A stretch of 24,162 nucleotides of DNA from Bacteroides sp. UBA1773 (GCA_002315285.1 DCGR01000052.1:9702-33863), one strand, 5' to 3'. Numbered from the stretch's first letter, positions 7,776 to 16,390 are shown. The notes: generated by a model from the letters alone, not told the origin. Numbers and translations are program-made.

Positions 7776-9050
7776 CTACTTCACCCATCCAATGTCGCGC
7801 AAATAAACCTGACGCGAACCTTCGTGAACAGAATTGAAGCCTATCTGAGTGCCATCCAGTCGGAAACGAGGATGAAGGTCGCAACGCGAATACTGTTCCC
7901 GATACTTCTCCGGCACAAAGAAAGCTCCCAACGGCAGAATAGCCTCATCCTCCAAACGAACCATTACCCATGTGCGATTCCCATTCTTGTCCCAATAGCC
8001 ATCAGTACTAAGGAATTTGCCATCGGGTGAGAAAATAAGATGTCCATCCCAATCGAGAATGCCAGGACCAAGATGGCGCACTTGTTTTTCCTGCCCGACC
8101 TTGAAGATGGTGTGGCTCCACTGATTGCCAGCATTCCACTTGGCTGTCACCGCAAGAGTCTCATCGTCGTACCAATTGAAGTGCGAGCCAGCCCAGCCAT
8201 CGGGATAGCAACGACGCAAATCAGTACCATCGGCATTGCAAGTGAACGAGGTAGTTTCCCAACGAAACACGTGTCCACGTTCGGCCACTTGTTGGTCAAG
8301 ATCCTCCACCGTGCGGGCCAAGAAGAAAATACGCTTGGCATTGGGACTGATGATGGTGTGGCAGAAATAAGCCAATCCCTGTGAATCATTGATGGAAGTC
8401 ATCTGATTTTGTGCCTGTGCGATGGAAAGGATGAGTTTACCCTCGCCAGTACGAAGATTGACAAGCCAAAGTCCCTCATCCTCAGGCCATACCACATCAC
8501 GTTTAGGGTCTTGTCCAAGTCCAGCATAGCCATAGTCCGGACGAGTAAGACGCAGACGGGCATAGTTGACAGAAACAGCCCACTCGCCATCGCGCGAAAC
8601 AGCACTGATGGGATAAGGAACAATCCGTTCTTCACCTGTATGCCAATTGAGAATCACCGACACAAATTTGCCATCACGACGGTCGTTGTAGATACAAGTT
8701 CCGTCTTCCCATGGAAGCCAATGAAACATGGCTGCCTCCTGAAAATTCCAACAATAGGTTTTAGCAATAGGAATAAGCTTATTGTTATCCTGCAAATCCA
8801 CCAGCGCAATCACAGCCTGCTCATCTTCGGCCACCAATCGGCCATTGACATCGGTTTCGAGTACTGACACGTATCGTCCATCGGGACTCCAAGAGTTGAT
8901 GCCGAAGTAACTCGCGAACAAATGGTCATGAGGGCCACTGGTAATGGCATAAGGTTCAGACACTTTAGGAAAAGGTGTAGGACTATCCGACGACTGCTTG
9001 CAAGCAGTGGCCATGAGCAAGGAAACCAATAAAAAACAAATCTGCTTCAT
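7776..9050 (-). CDS. PD40/TolB-type beta-propeller lipoprotein, PL22-like
   Basis: A 424-residue lipoprotein. MKQICFLLVSLLMATAC is a lipoprotein signal with the lipidated Cys at 17, which is why the ATG at 9050 was chosen over one ten codons upstream. The rest has repeated blades with WSPDGRY (about 54-60), HTIISPNAKRIFFLAR and IFSPDGKFLSTDG, the signature of PD40/TolB-like propellers. The blade layout and LHPRFRLDGTQIGFNSVHEG near the C-terminus recall oligogalacturonate lyases (polysaccharide lyase family 22), where His residues hold the catalytic metal. That assignment is a suggestion only, and a non-catalytic sugar- or protein-binding propeller is equally possible. The gene stands alone between convergent araB and an upstream DUF4270 gene. 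A perfect inverted repeat (9102-9127) overlaps its likely promoter. Confidence 0.7.
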   Translation of the reverse strand: MKQICFLLVSLLMATACKQSSDSPTPFPKVSEPYAITSGPHDHLFASYFGINSWSPDGRYVSVLETDVNGRLVAEDEQAVIALVDLQDNNKLIPIAKTYCWNFQEAAMFHWLPWEDGTCIYNDRRDGKFVSVILNWHTGEERIVPYPISAVSRDGEWAVSVNYARLRLTRPDYGYAGLGQDPKRDVVWPEDEGLWLVNLRTGEGKLILSIAQAQNQMTSINDSQGLAYFCHTIISPNAKRIFFLARTVEDLDQQVAERGHVFRWETTSFTCNADGTDLRRCYPDGWAGSHFNWYDDETLAVTAKWNAGNQWSHTIFKVGQEKQVRHLGPGILDWDGHLIFSPDGKFLSTDGYWDKNGNRTWVMVRLEDEAILPLGAFFVPEKYREQYSRCDLHPRFRLDGTQIGFNSVHEGSRQVYLRDIGWVK

Positions 9051-9101
9051 AAGAAATTTACAATAAAAAACAATCCGCATCCAAATACAACATATTCCAC
9101 A

Positions 9102-9127
9102 TCATTCAATTCCAAGCAATTGAATGA
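9102..9127. repeat. Perfect 10-bp inverted repeat, operator or stem
   Basis: TCATTCAATT (9102-9111) and AATTGAATGA (9118-9127) are exact inverse copies around a six-base loop. There is no T tract on either strand, so terminator function is doubtful. On the minus strand it lies 52-77 bases before the propeller lipoprotein ATG. A TTG in its left arm sits 17 bases from TGTATTTG (9089-9082), a near match to the -7 consensus, so it could be an operator. Confidence 0.5.
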
Positions 9128-9176
9128 CACAATATAGACTTCAATAAAAGGACAAAGATATGACTATCGCAAATTC

Positions 9177-10607
9177 TTAGAGAGAGAGCTTTGAGTATAG
9201 GATGTCAAGTTTCAACTTGTCATTGCCTCCCTTTAATTTTGTGCTGGTGATGCTTAGATCATGCTCCACCCGAATGACATTTCCCGAAGAATCCTTTGTG
9301 ACACTAACAGGAATCAACACGACCTTATTCCATTCTTTCGAATTTTTTCCTGCGGTTTTCTCGTCTATGCAAGTACGCACAAGCGAAGCTATATTGCTAT
9401 AGGTGTAGGTGTTTGCCGTAGCGCCAGAAGTAGTCAATGTCGCAAGATAAGATGAAATATCATTATAGATTTTGCTATTTTCAAAGAACTGATACATGTC
9501 GTCTTTCCGTACCATCAACAGATTTGTCGGTTTAGACATCTTAAAATTCTTTCCTGACTCATCATTATAGCATTGGAACGTGATGCTTGCGGCATTGATT
9601 GTATCCCGTTCATGATCTATTGAAATCTCATCTATAGGAAGAGTAACCTCTGTGAAAATACCAGCGGGAGTCTTTAAGTGCGTACAGCTTTGGTCGTCAA
9701 GAAGAGCCTTCAACTTATCGGAATTCTTGAAATGGTTTGCCTGAATAACCTCCTTTGATGCAGCGAAAGTCACAAGACCACTTACGAGCGAATCCAACTT
9801 TCCTTCACTACTGTCAATGTAATAGTAGAATCCCACATTGAGGTCAATCTGGTCAATGGTCAAGACCGTACCATCGCCATGAGTGCAATGAACATACGCA
9901 CCTTTAAGGACATGCTTGATAAACTCTTCGGCATTCTTATAATAATCCTTATTTTCCAGGTATTTGGAATAACAGTATTGTCCGAACTGTTTGGGAAGCT
10001 CAATTGGTAACCAACGATAACGCGTTTGAGTTGTGGTGGTTGTATAATAATATGAAGAATACGAAGAAGTCGTGATGACCGAATCCTTCATTGAGTAACC
10101 AGATGCGGCAAAAGACTGCGTAACCAATGGCGCAGCCGATGTGTCATAATATTTGGAAACGTCAATGGAAGTGTAACAAGTTCTTTTGTCGTTTTCAGGA
10201 ATCACTACAGAAAGTGTATCAACCTGAAGCTTCATCGCATTTGTCGTATCACCAAAAACCGACGCAAAATTAAGCAACATGTATGCCTCTTTCACATATA
10301 CTTTTTGCTCAATCGAAGGGAAAGTGAAATCATCCGTGATATTGAACTGAGCCACAAAGTCGGCAGTCATCTCTCCATACTCGGGGTCAGTATATTTCCC
10401 CAAATAAGCCATGCTGCTTCTTGAATAAAGAGAATCCGCCAATATGGAACGCGTTGACACTTCGTATGAGGAAGAGCCTACGGGAATACGGTCATGTCCA
10501 GGTATCACACTTTCGCCAATACCCGTTGTCGTTTCATCACAAGCAAAAAATGCAAACACAATGCATAGCATGCAGAAAAGCCTAAAACATATCTTATGAT
10601 CACACAT
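9177..10607 (-). CDS. DUF4270 lipoprotein
   Basis: A 476-residue predicted lipoprotein: hydrophobic start, then FFAC (Cys23) followed by DETTTGIGESVIPG. The pattern of a C-D start, GESVIPGHDRI, then S-x-A-Y-L-G-x-Y-x-D-P-x-Y-G is what I recognise as DUF4270, an outer-membrane-associated Bacteroidetes family of unknown function. The body is Ser/Thr/Tyr-rich and beta-like, with a run of consecutive Tyr and Thr near the middle (YYYTTTTTQTRYRW). The start has a good Shine-Dalgarno site, AGGAG, five bases or so upstream. It follows the starch-synthase-like gene by 13 bases, so the two form an operon, an arrangement I recall from other Bacteroidales. Function unknown. Confidence 0.78.
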   Translation of the reverse strand: MCDHKICFRLFCMLCIVFAFFACDETTTGIGESVIPGHDRIPVGSSSYEVSTRSILADSLYSRSSMAYLGKYTDPEYGEMTADFVAQFNITDDFTFPSIEQKVYVKEAYMLLNFASVFGDTTNAMKLQVDTLSVVIPENDKRTCYTSIDVSKYYDTSAAPLVTQSFAASGYSMKDSVITTSSYSSYYYTTTTTQTRYRWLPIELPKQFGQYCYSKYLENKDYYKNAEEFIKHVLKGAYVHCTHGDGTVLTIDQIDLNVGFYYYIDSSEGKLDSLVSGLVTFAASKEVIQANHFKNSDKLKALLDDQSCTHLKTPAGIFTEVTLPIDEISIDHERDTINAASITFQCYNDESGKNFKMSKPTNLLMVRKDDMYQFFENSKIYNDISSYLATLTTSGATANTYTYSNIASLVRTCIDEKTAGKNSKEWNKVVLIPVSVTKDSSGNVIRVEHDLSITSTKLKGGNDKLKLDILYSKLSL

Positions 10608-10620
10608 TACTCCTAATCAA

Positions 10621-11433
10621 TTATAAAATACTATTGTAGAATTGTCGATATGCCTCGAATCTCGTATCATCGTCAAGATACTGCAACACTGGCACATTAT
10701 GGGTCGCAATAAAATCGGTAATAAAAGTTGGATTTTGAGCACTGTTCAAGATGACACCATCCGAATAAGCAATCGCCAACCGATACAAGTCATCAAAAGA
10801 GGCTGGATTTCCAACGAGATTATGAATGACATCACACGAAACGCCCTTGAGCGTGGCCTTTACAGCCAAATCATCCGGAAACGTGGTATCATAATGCTCA
10901 TCATAAGCAGAAAAAACAATTTTGCTGCTGCGAAATGCAGGATCATCCTTATAAGCCAACTTAACATACATAGGGACAAACGAACTAATCCACCCTTGGC
11001 AATGGATGATGTCAGGACACCAACGTAGCTTTTTCACCGTTTCAAGTACGCCACGAGCATAAAATATGGCACGCTCATCATTGTCGACATACGCATTGCC
11101 ACTAGCATCCGAAGCCATCAGACGCTCTTGGAAATAATCATCGTTATCTATGAAATAAATTTGGATTCTGGCTTGTTGGATTGATGCCACCTTTATGAGC
11201 AAGGGATGGTCCGAATCATTAATAATCAGGTTCATACCTGACAAGCGTATGACCTCGTGCAACTGATTTCGTCTTTCATTCACATTTCCCCATTTTGGCA
11301 TGAAAGTACGCACCTCTGTGCCAAATTCCTGAAAAGCCTGGGGCAGTTGTCTTCCCAAAATTGAAACTTCAGTTTCAGGTACGTAAGGCGTAATTGCCTG
11401 CGTGACGAATAACACTTTTTTTGCCTCTGTCAT
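10621..11433 (-). CDS. Starch/glycogen synthase N-domain-like protein
   Basis: A 270-residue protein resembling only the N-terminal Rossmann half of GT5 glycogen/starch synthases. It begins KKVLFVTQAITPYVPETEVS, then LGRQLPQAFQEFGTEVRTFMPKWGNV, then RAIFYARGVLETVKKLRWCPDIIHCQGW, all GT5-like. The ADP-glucose-contacting K-x-G-G-L signature is replaced by TEVSILG, and the C-terminal GT-B domain with its catalytic glutamates is missing. Standard glycogen synthase activity is therefore unlikely. The reading frame is intact and is followed 13 bases later by the DUF4270 gene, so this looks like a maintained short relative, not decay. A regulatory, binding or unknown transferase role is possible. 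It is often annotated as glycogen synthase, which may mislead. Confidence 0.75.
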   Translation of the reverse strand: MTEAKKVLFVTQAITPYVPETEVSILGRQLPQAFQEFGTEVRTFMPKWGNVNERRNQLHEVIRLSGMNLIINDSDHPLLIKVASIQQARIQIYFIDNDDYFQERLMASDASGNAYVDNDERAIFYARGVLETVKKLRWCPDIIHCQGWISSFVPMYVKLAYKDDPAFRSSKIVFSAYDEHYDTTFPDDLAVKATLKGVSCDVIHNLVGNPASFDDLYRLAIAYSDGVILNSAQNPTFITDFIATHNVPVLQYLDDDTRFEAYRQFYNSIL

Positions 11434-11453
11434 ATCTTCTTCATTTTAATGAA

Positions 11454-11487
11454 CAAAGGTACAAAAATAATATGAATCCTGCGCAAA
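11454..11487 (-). promoter_or_regulatory. Promoter of starch-synthase-like / DUF4270 operon
   Basis: On the minus strand TACCTTTG (11461-11454) matches the -7 consensus exactly, and TTTG (11487-11484) is the candidate -33 element. The 22-base spacing is slightly long. The ATG follows about 20 bases after the -7 element. Confidence 0.58.
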
Positions 11488-11543
11488 AACAACCACTTTT
11501 TACATGTTTTTCAATAGTATATCACTCACTTTTACATTTTTTA

Positions 11544-12302
11544 TCACTCCAGCCAATCATCTATCAACCTCCGCGCTATACTTAATTTCTTCGGAATCTT
11601 TGGCATCGCATCGCGTCCAAAGAAACCACCACTCATCAGTTCTTCCTCTTGCAACCTCAGTTCTCCACCGGCATAGTCGGCTGTGAAACCTATCATTATG
11701 CCACTGGGATAAGGCCAAGGCTGACTACCGAAATAGCGTATGTTCGCAATGTGAAGTCCCGTTTCCTCCATCACTTCACGCTCGACACACTGTTCCAAGG
11801 TTTCCCCAGGCTCCACGAATCCTGCCACCAGTCCATAGAAATCGCCTCTGAAATTCTTTGCACGCACCATCAAGATCTTGTCGTCACGCTGTACACGCAC
11901 GATAATGGCAGGTGCCAAATTAGGATAAAACTCCTGCCGACACTCAGGGCATTTCTTTCCTATTGCCGATATTTGTTTCAATGGTACGCCACAAGCAGGA
12001 CAATAACGATAATTCCTATCCCAATTCAATATCTCAAAAGCTTTTCCTGCCATATTGTATTCCTGTAAGGAAAGAATATCATAAGAAGCCCGAAGTTGTA
12101 CCATTTGTTGTGCTTCTGAATCAGGAACTGGTGTCAACAACGAGAACGTTCTGCACTCCAAACCATTCACGACACCTATACAGTGTTGTGTACTACCCAC
12201 AGGAACTTTCACAGGCTCACCCTCACAGCAAGGAACATGCCAAGCTCCATCAGAGAACTGCACCAACAACCGATCATTGTAAAATACGAACCAACGAAAC
12301 AT
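11544..12302 (-). CDS. nudC: NAD(+) diphosphatase NudC
   Basis: A Nudix hydrolase of the NudC type, which cleaves NAD(H) to NMN(H) and AMP and in other bacteria removes NAD caps from RNA. The 252-residue protein has a four-cysteine zinc ribbon (Cys101, 104, 118, 121 in YCPACG and KCPECRQEFYP). The Nudix box runs from G161 to about 183 (GFVEPGETLEQCVEREVMEETG). SQPWPYP (193-199), the motif that defines NADH pyrophosphatases within the Nudix family, is also present. Length and domain order are normal. It is probably a single-gene unit: an oadB-side terminator lies upstream and the starch-synthase-like gene has its own promoter downstream. Confidence 0.92.
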   Translation of the reverse strand: MFRWFVFYNDRLLVQFSDGAWHVPCCEGEPVKVPVGSTQHCIGVVNGLECRTFSLLTPVPDSEAQQMVQLRASYDILSLQEYNMAGKAFEILNWDRNYRYCPACGVPLKQISAIGKKCPECRQEFYPNLAPAIIVRVQRDDKILMVRAKNFRGDFYGLVAGFVEPGETLEQCVEREVMEETGLHIANIRYFGSQPWPYPSGIMIGFTADYAGGELRLQEEELMSGGFFGRDAMPKIPKKLSIARRLIDDWLE

Positions 12303-12400
12303 ATCACAGACAATTGCAAAAAAAACGTATCACTAATCCTTGATTCTGGCAAAACAGCCAGCAAGATATTCGAAAACCGGCAGTATAAGAACTTTCTATG

Positions 12401-12441
12401 GAAAAACATCCCTGCCAGTACAAGACAAGCAGGGATGTTCC
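12401..12441 (-). terminator. Terminator of the methylmalonyl-CoA decarboxylase operon
   Basis: AACATCCCTGC (12405-12415) and GCAGGGATGTT (12429-12439) form a perfect 11-pair stem. On the minus strand a T run follows directly. It lies about 20 bases past the beta-subunit stop and closes the five-gene operon. Confidence 0.85.
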
Positions 12442-12457
12442 ATATGTAGAATGAACC

Positions 12458-13726
12458 TTAACCGAGCATACTCAGCAAAATGCCAGCAGCTACAGCCGAT
12501 CCAATCACGCCAGCCACGTTCGGACCCATGGCGTGCATCAGCAGGAAGTTGCTTGGGTTGGCCTTCTGGCCTTCTGTTTGAGACACACGGGCAGCCATCG
12601 GCACTGCAGACACACCAGCAGAACCAATCAGCGGGTTGATCTTCTCTTTCAAGAAGAGATTCATGACCTTGGCAAACAGCACACCACCAGCAGTAGCAAA
12701 ACTGAATGCCACGATACCCATACAGAGAATACTGATGGTCTTGACATCGAGGAATGTGCTTGCAGTGGCAGTAGCACCCACCGTAGTACCGAGGAAAATA
12801 ACGACGATGTTCATCAGCTCATTCTGAACCGTCTTGCTCAAACGATCAACGACACCACATTCCTTCATCAGGTTGCCCAGCATCAAGCAACCAATCAGCG
12901 GAGCTGCATCAGGCAGGATAAGCGCCACTACGATAGCGATTGCCACCGGGAAGATGATCTTTTCCGACTTGCTGACCGTACGCAACTGATTCATCTTGAT
13001 TATACGTTCCTTCTGGGTAGTAAGCGCGCGCATGATAGGCGGCTGAATCACAGGTACCAATGCCATGTAGCTGTAAGCAGCGATGGCGATAGGGCCTAAA
13101 AGATGCGGGGCAAGTTTTGTGGTCAGAAAGATGGACGTAGGACCATCAGCACCACCGATGATACCGATAGAGCCAGCCTCGGCACTCGTAAAGCCCAAAG
13201 CATGGGCAGCCACGAATGTGATGAAGATACCCAACTGGGCTGCAGCACCAAGCAAGAAGCTTTTCGGATTGGCAATCAGCGGACCGAAATCGGTCATTGC
13301 ACCTACACCGATAAAGATCAGACACGGATAAACACCAGCCTTCACACCAATATAGAGCACATCAAGCAATCCACCCTCGGCCATTACATGACGATAGCTA
13401 TGGTAAAATTCGCTATTGGGATTCAGGAACTCCTCGTTCCACATCTCCGTATGGAACATGTTCGCGCCCGGCAAATTGGTAAGCAACATGCCGAATGCGA
13501 TGGGCAAGAGCAGCAGAGGTTCGTATTCCTTCTTGATGGCCAGATAGAGCAGGAAGCATGAGAGTGCTATCATCACCACATTCTTCCATCCTTCTCCGAC
13601 AAAGAACTGAACAATACCCATGCTCTCAAGGAACTTGGCCGTTGCATCACCGAAGCTGAAATCAGCGGCAAAACAACCGACCGAAGCAAGCATCAGCACG
13701 GAAAAAACAAAAAATTTCTTTTTCAT
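12458..13726 (-). CDS. mmdB: Na+-translocating decarboxylase beta subunit
   Basis: The integral membrane subunit that decarboxylates the carboxybiotin carrier and couples this to Na+ export (OadB/MmdB/GcdB family). The 422-residue protein has an N-terminal cleavable-looking hydrophobic segment, then many membrane helices. The key motif GGADGPTSIF is at 191-200, with Asp194 matching the Na+/H+-binding Asp203 of Klebsiella OadB. The late motif GPNVAGVIGSAVAAGILL is at 401-418. The alpha subunit and epimerase encoded upstream show that the substrate is methylmalonyl-CoA and not oxaloacetate. It is the last gene of the operon, 11 bases after the biotin carrier, and is followed by a strong terminator. 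Confidence 0.92.
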   Translation of the reverse strand: MKKKFFVFSVLMLASVGCFAADFSFGDATAKFLESMGIVQFFVGEGWKNVVMIALSCFLLYLAIKKEYEPLLLLPIAFGMLLTNLPGANMFHTEMWNEEFLNPNSEFYHSYRHVMAEGGLLDVLYIGVKAGVYPCLIFIGVGAMTDFGPLIANPKSFLLGAAAQLGIFITFVAAHALGFTSAEAGSIGIIGGADGPTSIFLTTKLAPHLLGPIAIAAYSYMALVPVIQPPIMRALTTQKERIIKMNQLRTVSKSEKIIFPVAIAIVVALILPDAAPLIGCLMLGNLMKECGVVDRLSKTVQNELMNIVVIFLGTTVGATATASTFLDVKTISILCMGIVAFSFATAGGVLFAKVMNLFLKEKINPLIGSAGVSAVPMAARVSQTEGQKANPSNFLLMHAMGPNVAGVIGSAVAAGILLSMLG

Positions 13727-13737
13727 ATTTCCGTACT

Positions 13738-14463
13738 TTAGTCAATTACTACAAGAGCATCACCCACATTAACGGATGCACCCTGCTGAACATTAACTGC
13801 GGCCACCTTGCCGTCCCATTCGCTGACGATATCGTTCGACATCTTCATTGCTTCCATGACAACGAGCACATCGCCCTTCTTCACAGTCTGACCGACAGTG
13901 GCATTGATCTTTATCACTACACCAGGAAGTGGGGCATTCACCGACTTGCCACCTGCGGGAGCTGCAGCAGGAGCAGCCTTCGGAGCCGCAGCAGAAACAG
14001 CCTTCGGAGCTGCAGCAGGAGCAACAACCTTTGGAGCAGGGGCCTCAGCGACAGCATCACTGACCACCTCGACAAGCACATCACCTTGATTGACCGATTG
14101 ACCCACCTTGGCCACAACAGCCTTCACCGTGCAGTCAAATTCTGCTGTCACATTGTTCTCCATCTTCATGGCCTCCATGGTCATCAACAAATCGCCCTTC
14201 TTCACTTTCTGTCCTACAGAAACAAGGATTTTCGTGATATTGCCTGGAAGTGGGGCAGTTACCTTAGCGGCCGCACCAGCCACAGCTGCGGGAGCGGCAG
14301 CAGTAGCACCAACTCGCTGAACCGGGCGTGCAGCCACATGGGCCTCTTTTTCTACCGCCACGCTGTAGGTCTTGCCATTCACAGTCACCTGAGCACCAGA
14401 TTCCTGTTCGTCAACCTGAGCCACATATTCCTGTCCGTCTATCTTAAACTTAAATTCCTTCAT
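13738..14463 (-). CDS. mmdC: Biotin carrier protein with two biotinyl domains
   Basis: The mobile biotin carrier that shuttles CO2 from the carboxyltransferase (alpha) to the membrane beta subunit. The 241-residue protein has an N-terminal domain (1-45), an Ala-rich linker, biotinyl domain 1 (about 67-134, EAMKM with Lys100), an Ala/Pro linker (about 136-172), and biotinyl domain 2 (about 173-240, EAMKM with Lys207). Both copies keep the APLPG start and the biotinylation motif, so both should accept biotin. By my hand alignment they agree at about 37 of 67 positions, an old duplication and not a recent copy. The usual carrier of this operon has one biotinyl domain and is about 140 residues long, so this protein is nearly double. 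It lies 10 bases after oadG and 11 before the beta subunit. Confidence 0.9.
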   Translation of the reverse strand: MKEFKFKIDGQEYVAQVDEQESGAQVTVNGKTYSVAVEKEAHVAARPVQRVGATAAAPAAVAGAAAKVTAPLPGNITKILVSVGQKVKKGDLLMTMEAMKMENNVTAEFDCTVKAVVAKVGQSVNQGDVLVEVVSDAVAEAPAPKVVAPAAAPKAVSAAAPKAAPAAAPAGGKSVNAPLPGVVIKINATVGQTVKKGDVLVVMEAMKMSNDIVSEWDGKVAAVNVQQGASVNVGDALVVID

Positions 14464-14473
14464 TTTGTTTCAT

Positions 14474-14815
14474 TTATAAATGTTTGTTTAACTCATGATG
14501 CCATGCAGAGGAATCATTGTGCTGAATCGTCAGCACACCAGTCTCTTCATCATGTACATCCTTATAATATAAATATAGTGCCATGGCAATGGCTGCCTTG
14601 TCCTTGTCGGATGCCGATGCCACAGGCTGTGCCGCTACCGTAGGCTGAGCCACTGGTGCAGCGGACTTCTTAGGCGTTGCATTGGCAAAATATCCGAATC
14701 CTATCAGCACGTAAACGAGCAGAATCAGGACCAGAAATACGACACCGAATCCCATGCCGGTCATTGCCCACACATCACCCCAAGTAGTACCACCTACTAA
14801 TAATAACTGTGCCAT
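14474..14815 (-). CDS. OadG-family decarboxylase gamma/delta subunit
   Basis: A small membrane protein of 113 residues that in the Na+-pump decarboxylases helps anchor and assemble the alpha and beta subunits. One membrane helix is visible at about 18-43 (GMGFGVVFLVLILLVYVLIG). An Ala/Pro/Lys-rich linker and a short soluble tail containing AIAMALYLYYKDVHDEETG follow. This layout is typical of Bacteroidales OadG. Position between mmdA (9-base gap) and the biotin carrier (10-base gap) supports the call. The sequence itself is poorly conserved in this family, so context carries much of the weight. Confidence 0.82.
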   Translation of the reverse strand: MAQLLLVGGTTWGDVWAMTGMGFGVVFLVLILLVYVLIGFGYFANATPKKSAAPVAQPTVAAQPVASASDKDKAAIAMALYLYYKDVHDEETGVLTIQHNDSSAWHHELNKHL

Positions 14816-14824
14816 AGTCGTGTG

Positions 14825-16390
14825 TTAAAGTGGAATATTTCCGTGTTTCTTGGCGGGATTCACCATCTTTTTGTCGGCAAGCTGAGCCAAAGCACGAATA
14901 ATGCGGAAACGGGTGTTGCGCGGTTCTATCACATCATCGATGTAGCCATACTTGGCTGCATTGTAGGGATTGGCAAACAGTTTCGTGTATTCTGCTTCTT
15001 TTTCTGCGATGAATGCAGCCGCATCACCTCCTTCTTCCTTGATTGCCTTTGCCTCCTTGGCATAAAGCACAGCAGCAGCACCAGCAGCACCCATCACGGC
15101 GATTTCAGCCGATGGCCATGCATAGTTCATGTCGCCACGAAGTTGCTTGCAGCTCATCACAATGTGAGATCCACCATACGACTTACGCAAAGTGACAGTT
15201 ACCTTTGGCACCGTACACTCGCCGAATGCGTACAACAATTTGGCTCCATGCAGAATCACCGCATTGTACTCCTGACCTGTGCCCGGCAAGAATCCCGGAA
15301 CATCCACCAGTGTCACCAGAGGGATGTTGAATGCGTCGCAGAAACGGACGAAACGGGCAGCCTTGCGCGAAGCGTTGCAATCGAGCACCCCAGCCATGAA
15401 CTTAGGCTGATTAGCCACAATACCCACCGATTCGCCATTGAAACGGGCAAAGCCTACAATGATGTTCTTTGCAAAATTGGGTTGGACCTCAAAGAACTCC
15501 CCATTGTCAACCACGTTCGAAATCACCTCGTACATGTCGTACGGCATGTTTGGATTGTCAGGAATGATCTCATTCAAGTAATCCTCCATACGGTCTATTG
15601 GGTCGTTGCAAGCCATCCTCGGTGTCTTTTCCAAATTGTTCTGGGGGATATAGCTCAGCAACTGACGGATCATAGCCATTGCCTCTTCTTCGTTCGAAGC
15701 AGTGAAATGCGTAACACCCGACTTCGTGGAATGAACGCTTGCACCACCCAGTTCCTCCTGAGTCACAACCTCGCCCAGCACGGTCTTCACCACAGCCGGA
15801 CCCGTCAGGAACATGTACGACGTACCCTCCATCATCAGCGTAAAGTCGGTCAGTGCGGGTGAATAGACGGCACCACCTGCACAAGGACCAAATATGCCGG
15901 AAATCTGTGGAATCACGCCACTGGCCATGATGTTGCGCTGGAAAATTTCAGAATAACCAGCCAAGGCATTGATACCTTCCTGAATACGGGCACCACCAGA
16001 GTCGTTCAGGCCGATTACCGGAGCACCTACCTTCATGGCAGCATCCATCACCTTGCAAATTTTCAGGGCCATGGTCTCAGAGAGAGAACCTGCATTCACC
16101 GTAAAGTCCTGAGCGAACACGTAAACCAAGCGTCCGTTCACAGTGCCGTAACCTGTCACCACGCCATCGCCCAGATACTGTTTCTTCTCCATGCCAAAGT
16201 TTGTGCACCTGTGTGTCACAAACATATCCATTTCCTCGAAACTACCTTCATCCAACAGCATGTTGATGCGTTCACGGGCAGTGTATTTGCCCTTTTCATG
16301 CTGTTTTGCAATGGCCTTGTCGCCACCACCCATACGAGCCTTTTCGCGAAGCTCTACAAGTTCCTTGATTTTTTCAGACTGATTGCTCAT
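14825..16390 (-). CDS. mmdA: Methylmalonyl-CoA decarboxylase alpha (carboxyltransferase)
   Basis: The carboxyltransferase that moves the carboxyl group from (S)-methylmalonyl-CoA to carrier biotin, giving propionyl-CoA. The 521-residue protein has two crotonase-like halves. The N half has DSGGARIQEGINALAGY (130-146) and FGPCAGGAVYSPALTDF (167-183), both forming the acyl-CoA oxyanion site. The C half has DVPGFLPGTGQEYNAVILHGAKLL (363-386) and the biotin-site region RKSYGGSHIVMSCKQLRGD (402-420). Propionyl-CoA carboxylase beta has the same fold. The operon context (epimerase, OadG, carrier, Na+-pump beta, no biotin carboxylase) argues for the decarboxylase direction. Length is normal. Confidence 0.93.
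   Translation of the reverse strand: MSNQSEKIKELVELREKARMGGGDKAIAKQHEKGKYTARERINMLLDEGSFEEMDMFVTHRCTNFGMEKKQYLGDGVVTGYGTVNGRLVYVFAQDFTVNAGSLSETMALKICKVMDAAMKVGAPVIGLNDSGGARIQEGINALAGYSEIFQRNIMASGVIPQISGIFGPCAGGAVYSPALTDFTLMMEGTSYMFLTGPAVVKTVLGEVVTQEELGGASVHSTKSGVTHFTASNEEEAMAMIRQLLSYIPQNNLEKTPRMACNDPIDRMEDYLNEIIPDNPNMPYDMYEVISNVVDNGEFFEVQPNFAKNIIVGFARFNGESVGIVANQPKFMAGVLDCNASRKAARFVRFCDAFNIPLVTLVDVPGFLPGTGQEYNAVILHGAKLLYAFGECTVPKVTVTLRKSYGGSHIVMSCKQLRGDMNYAWPSAEIAVMGAAGAAAVLYAKEAKAIKEEGGDAAAFIAEKEAEYTKLFANPYNAAKYGYIDDVIEPRNTRFRIIRALAQLADKKMVNPAKKHGNIPL

Noticed and set aside
13103..13561. Plus-strand frames opposite the beta subunit and biotin carrier
   Set aside because: They are shadows of strongly supported genes.
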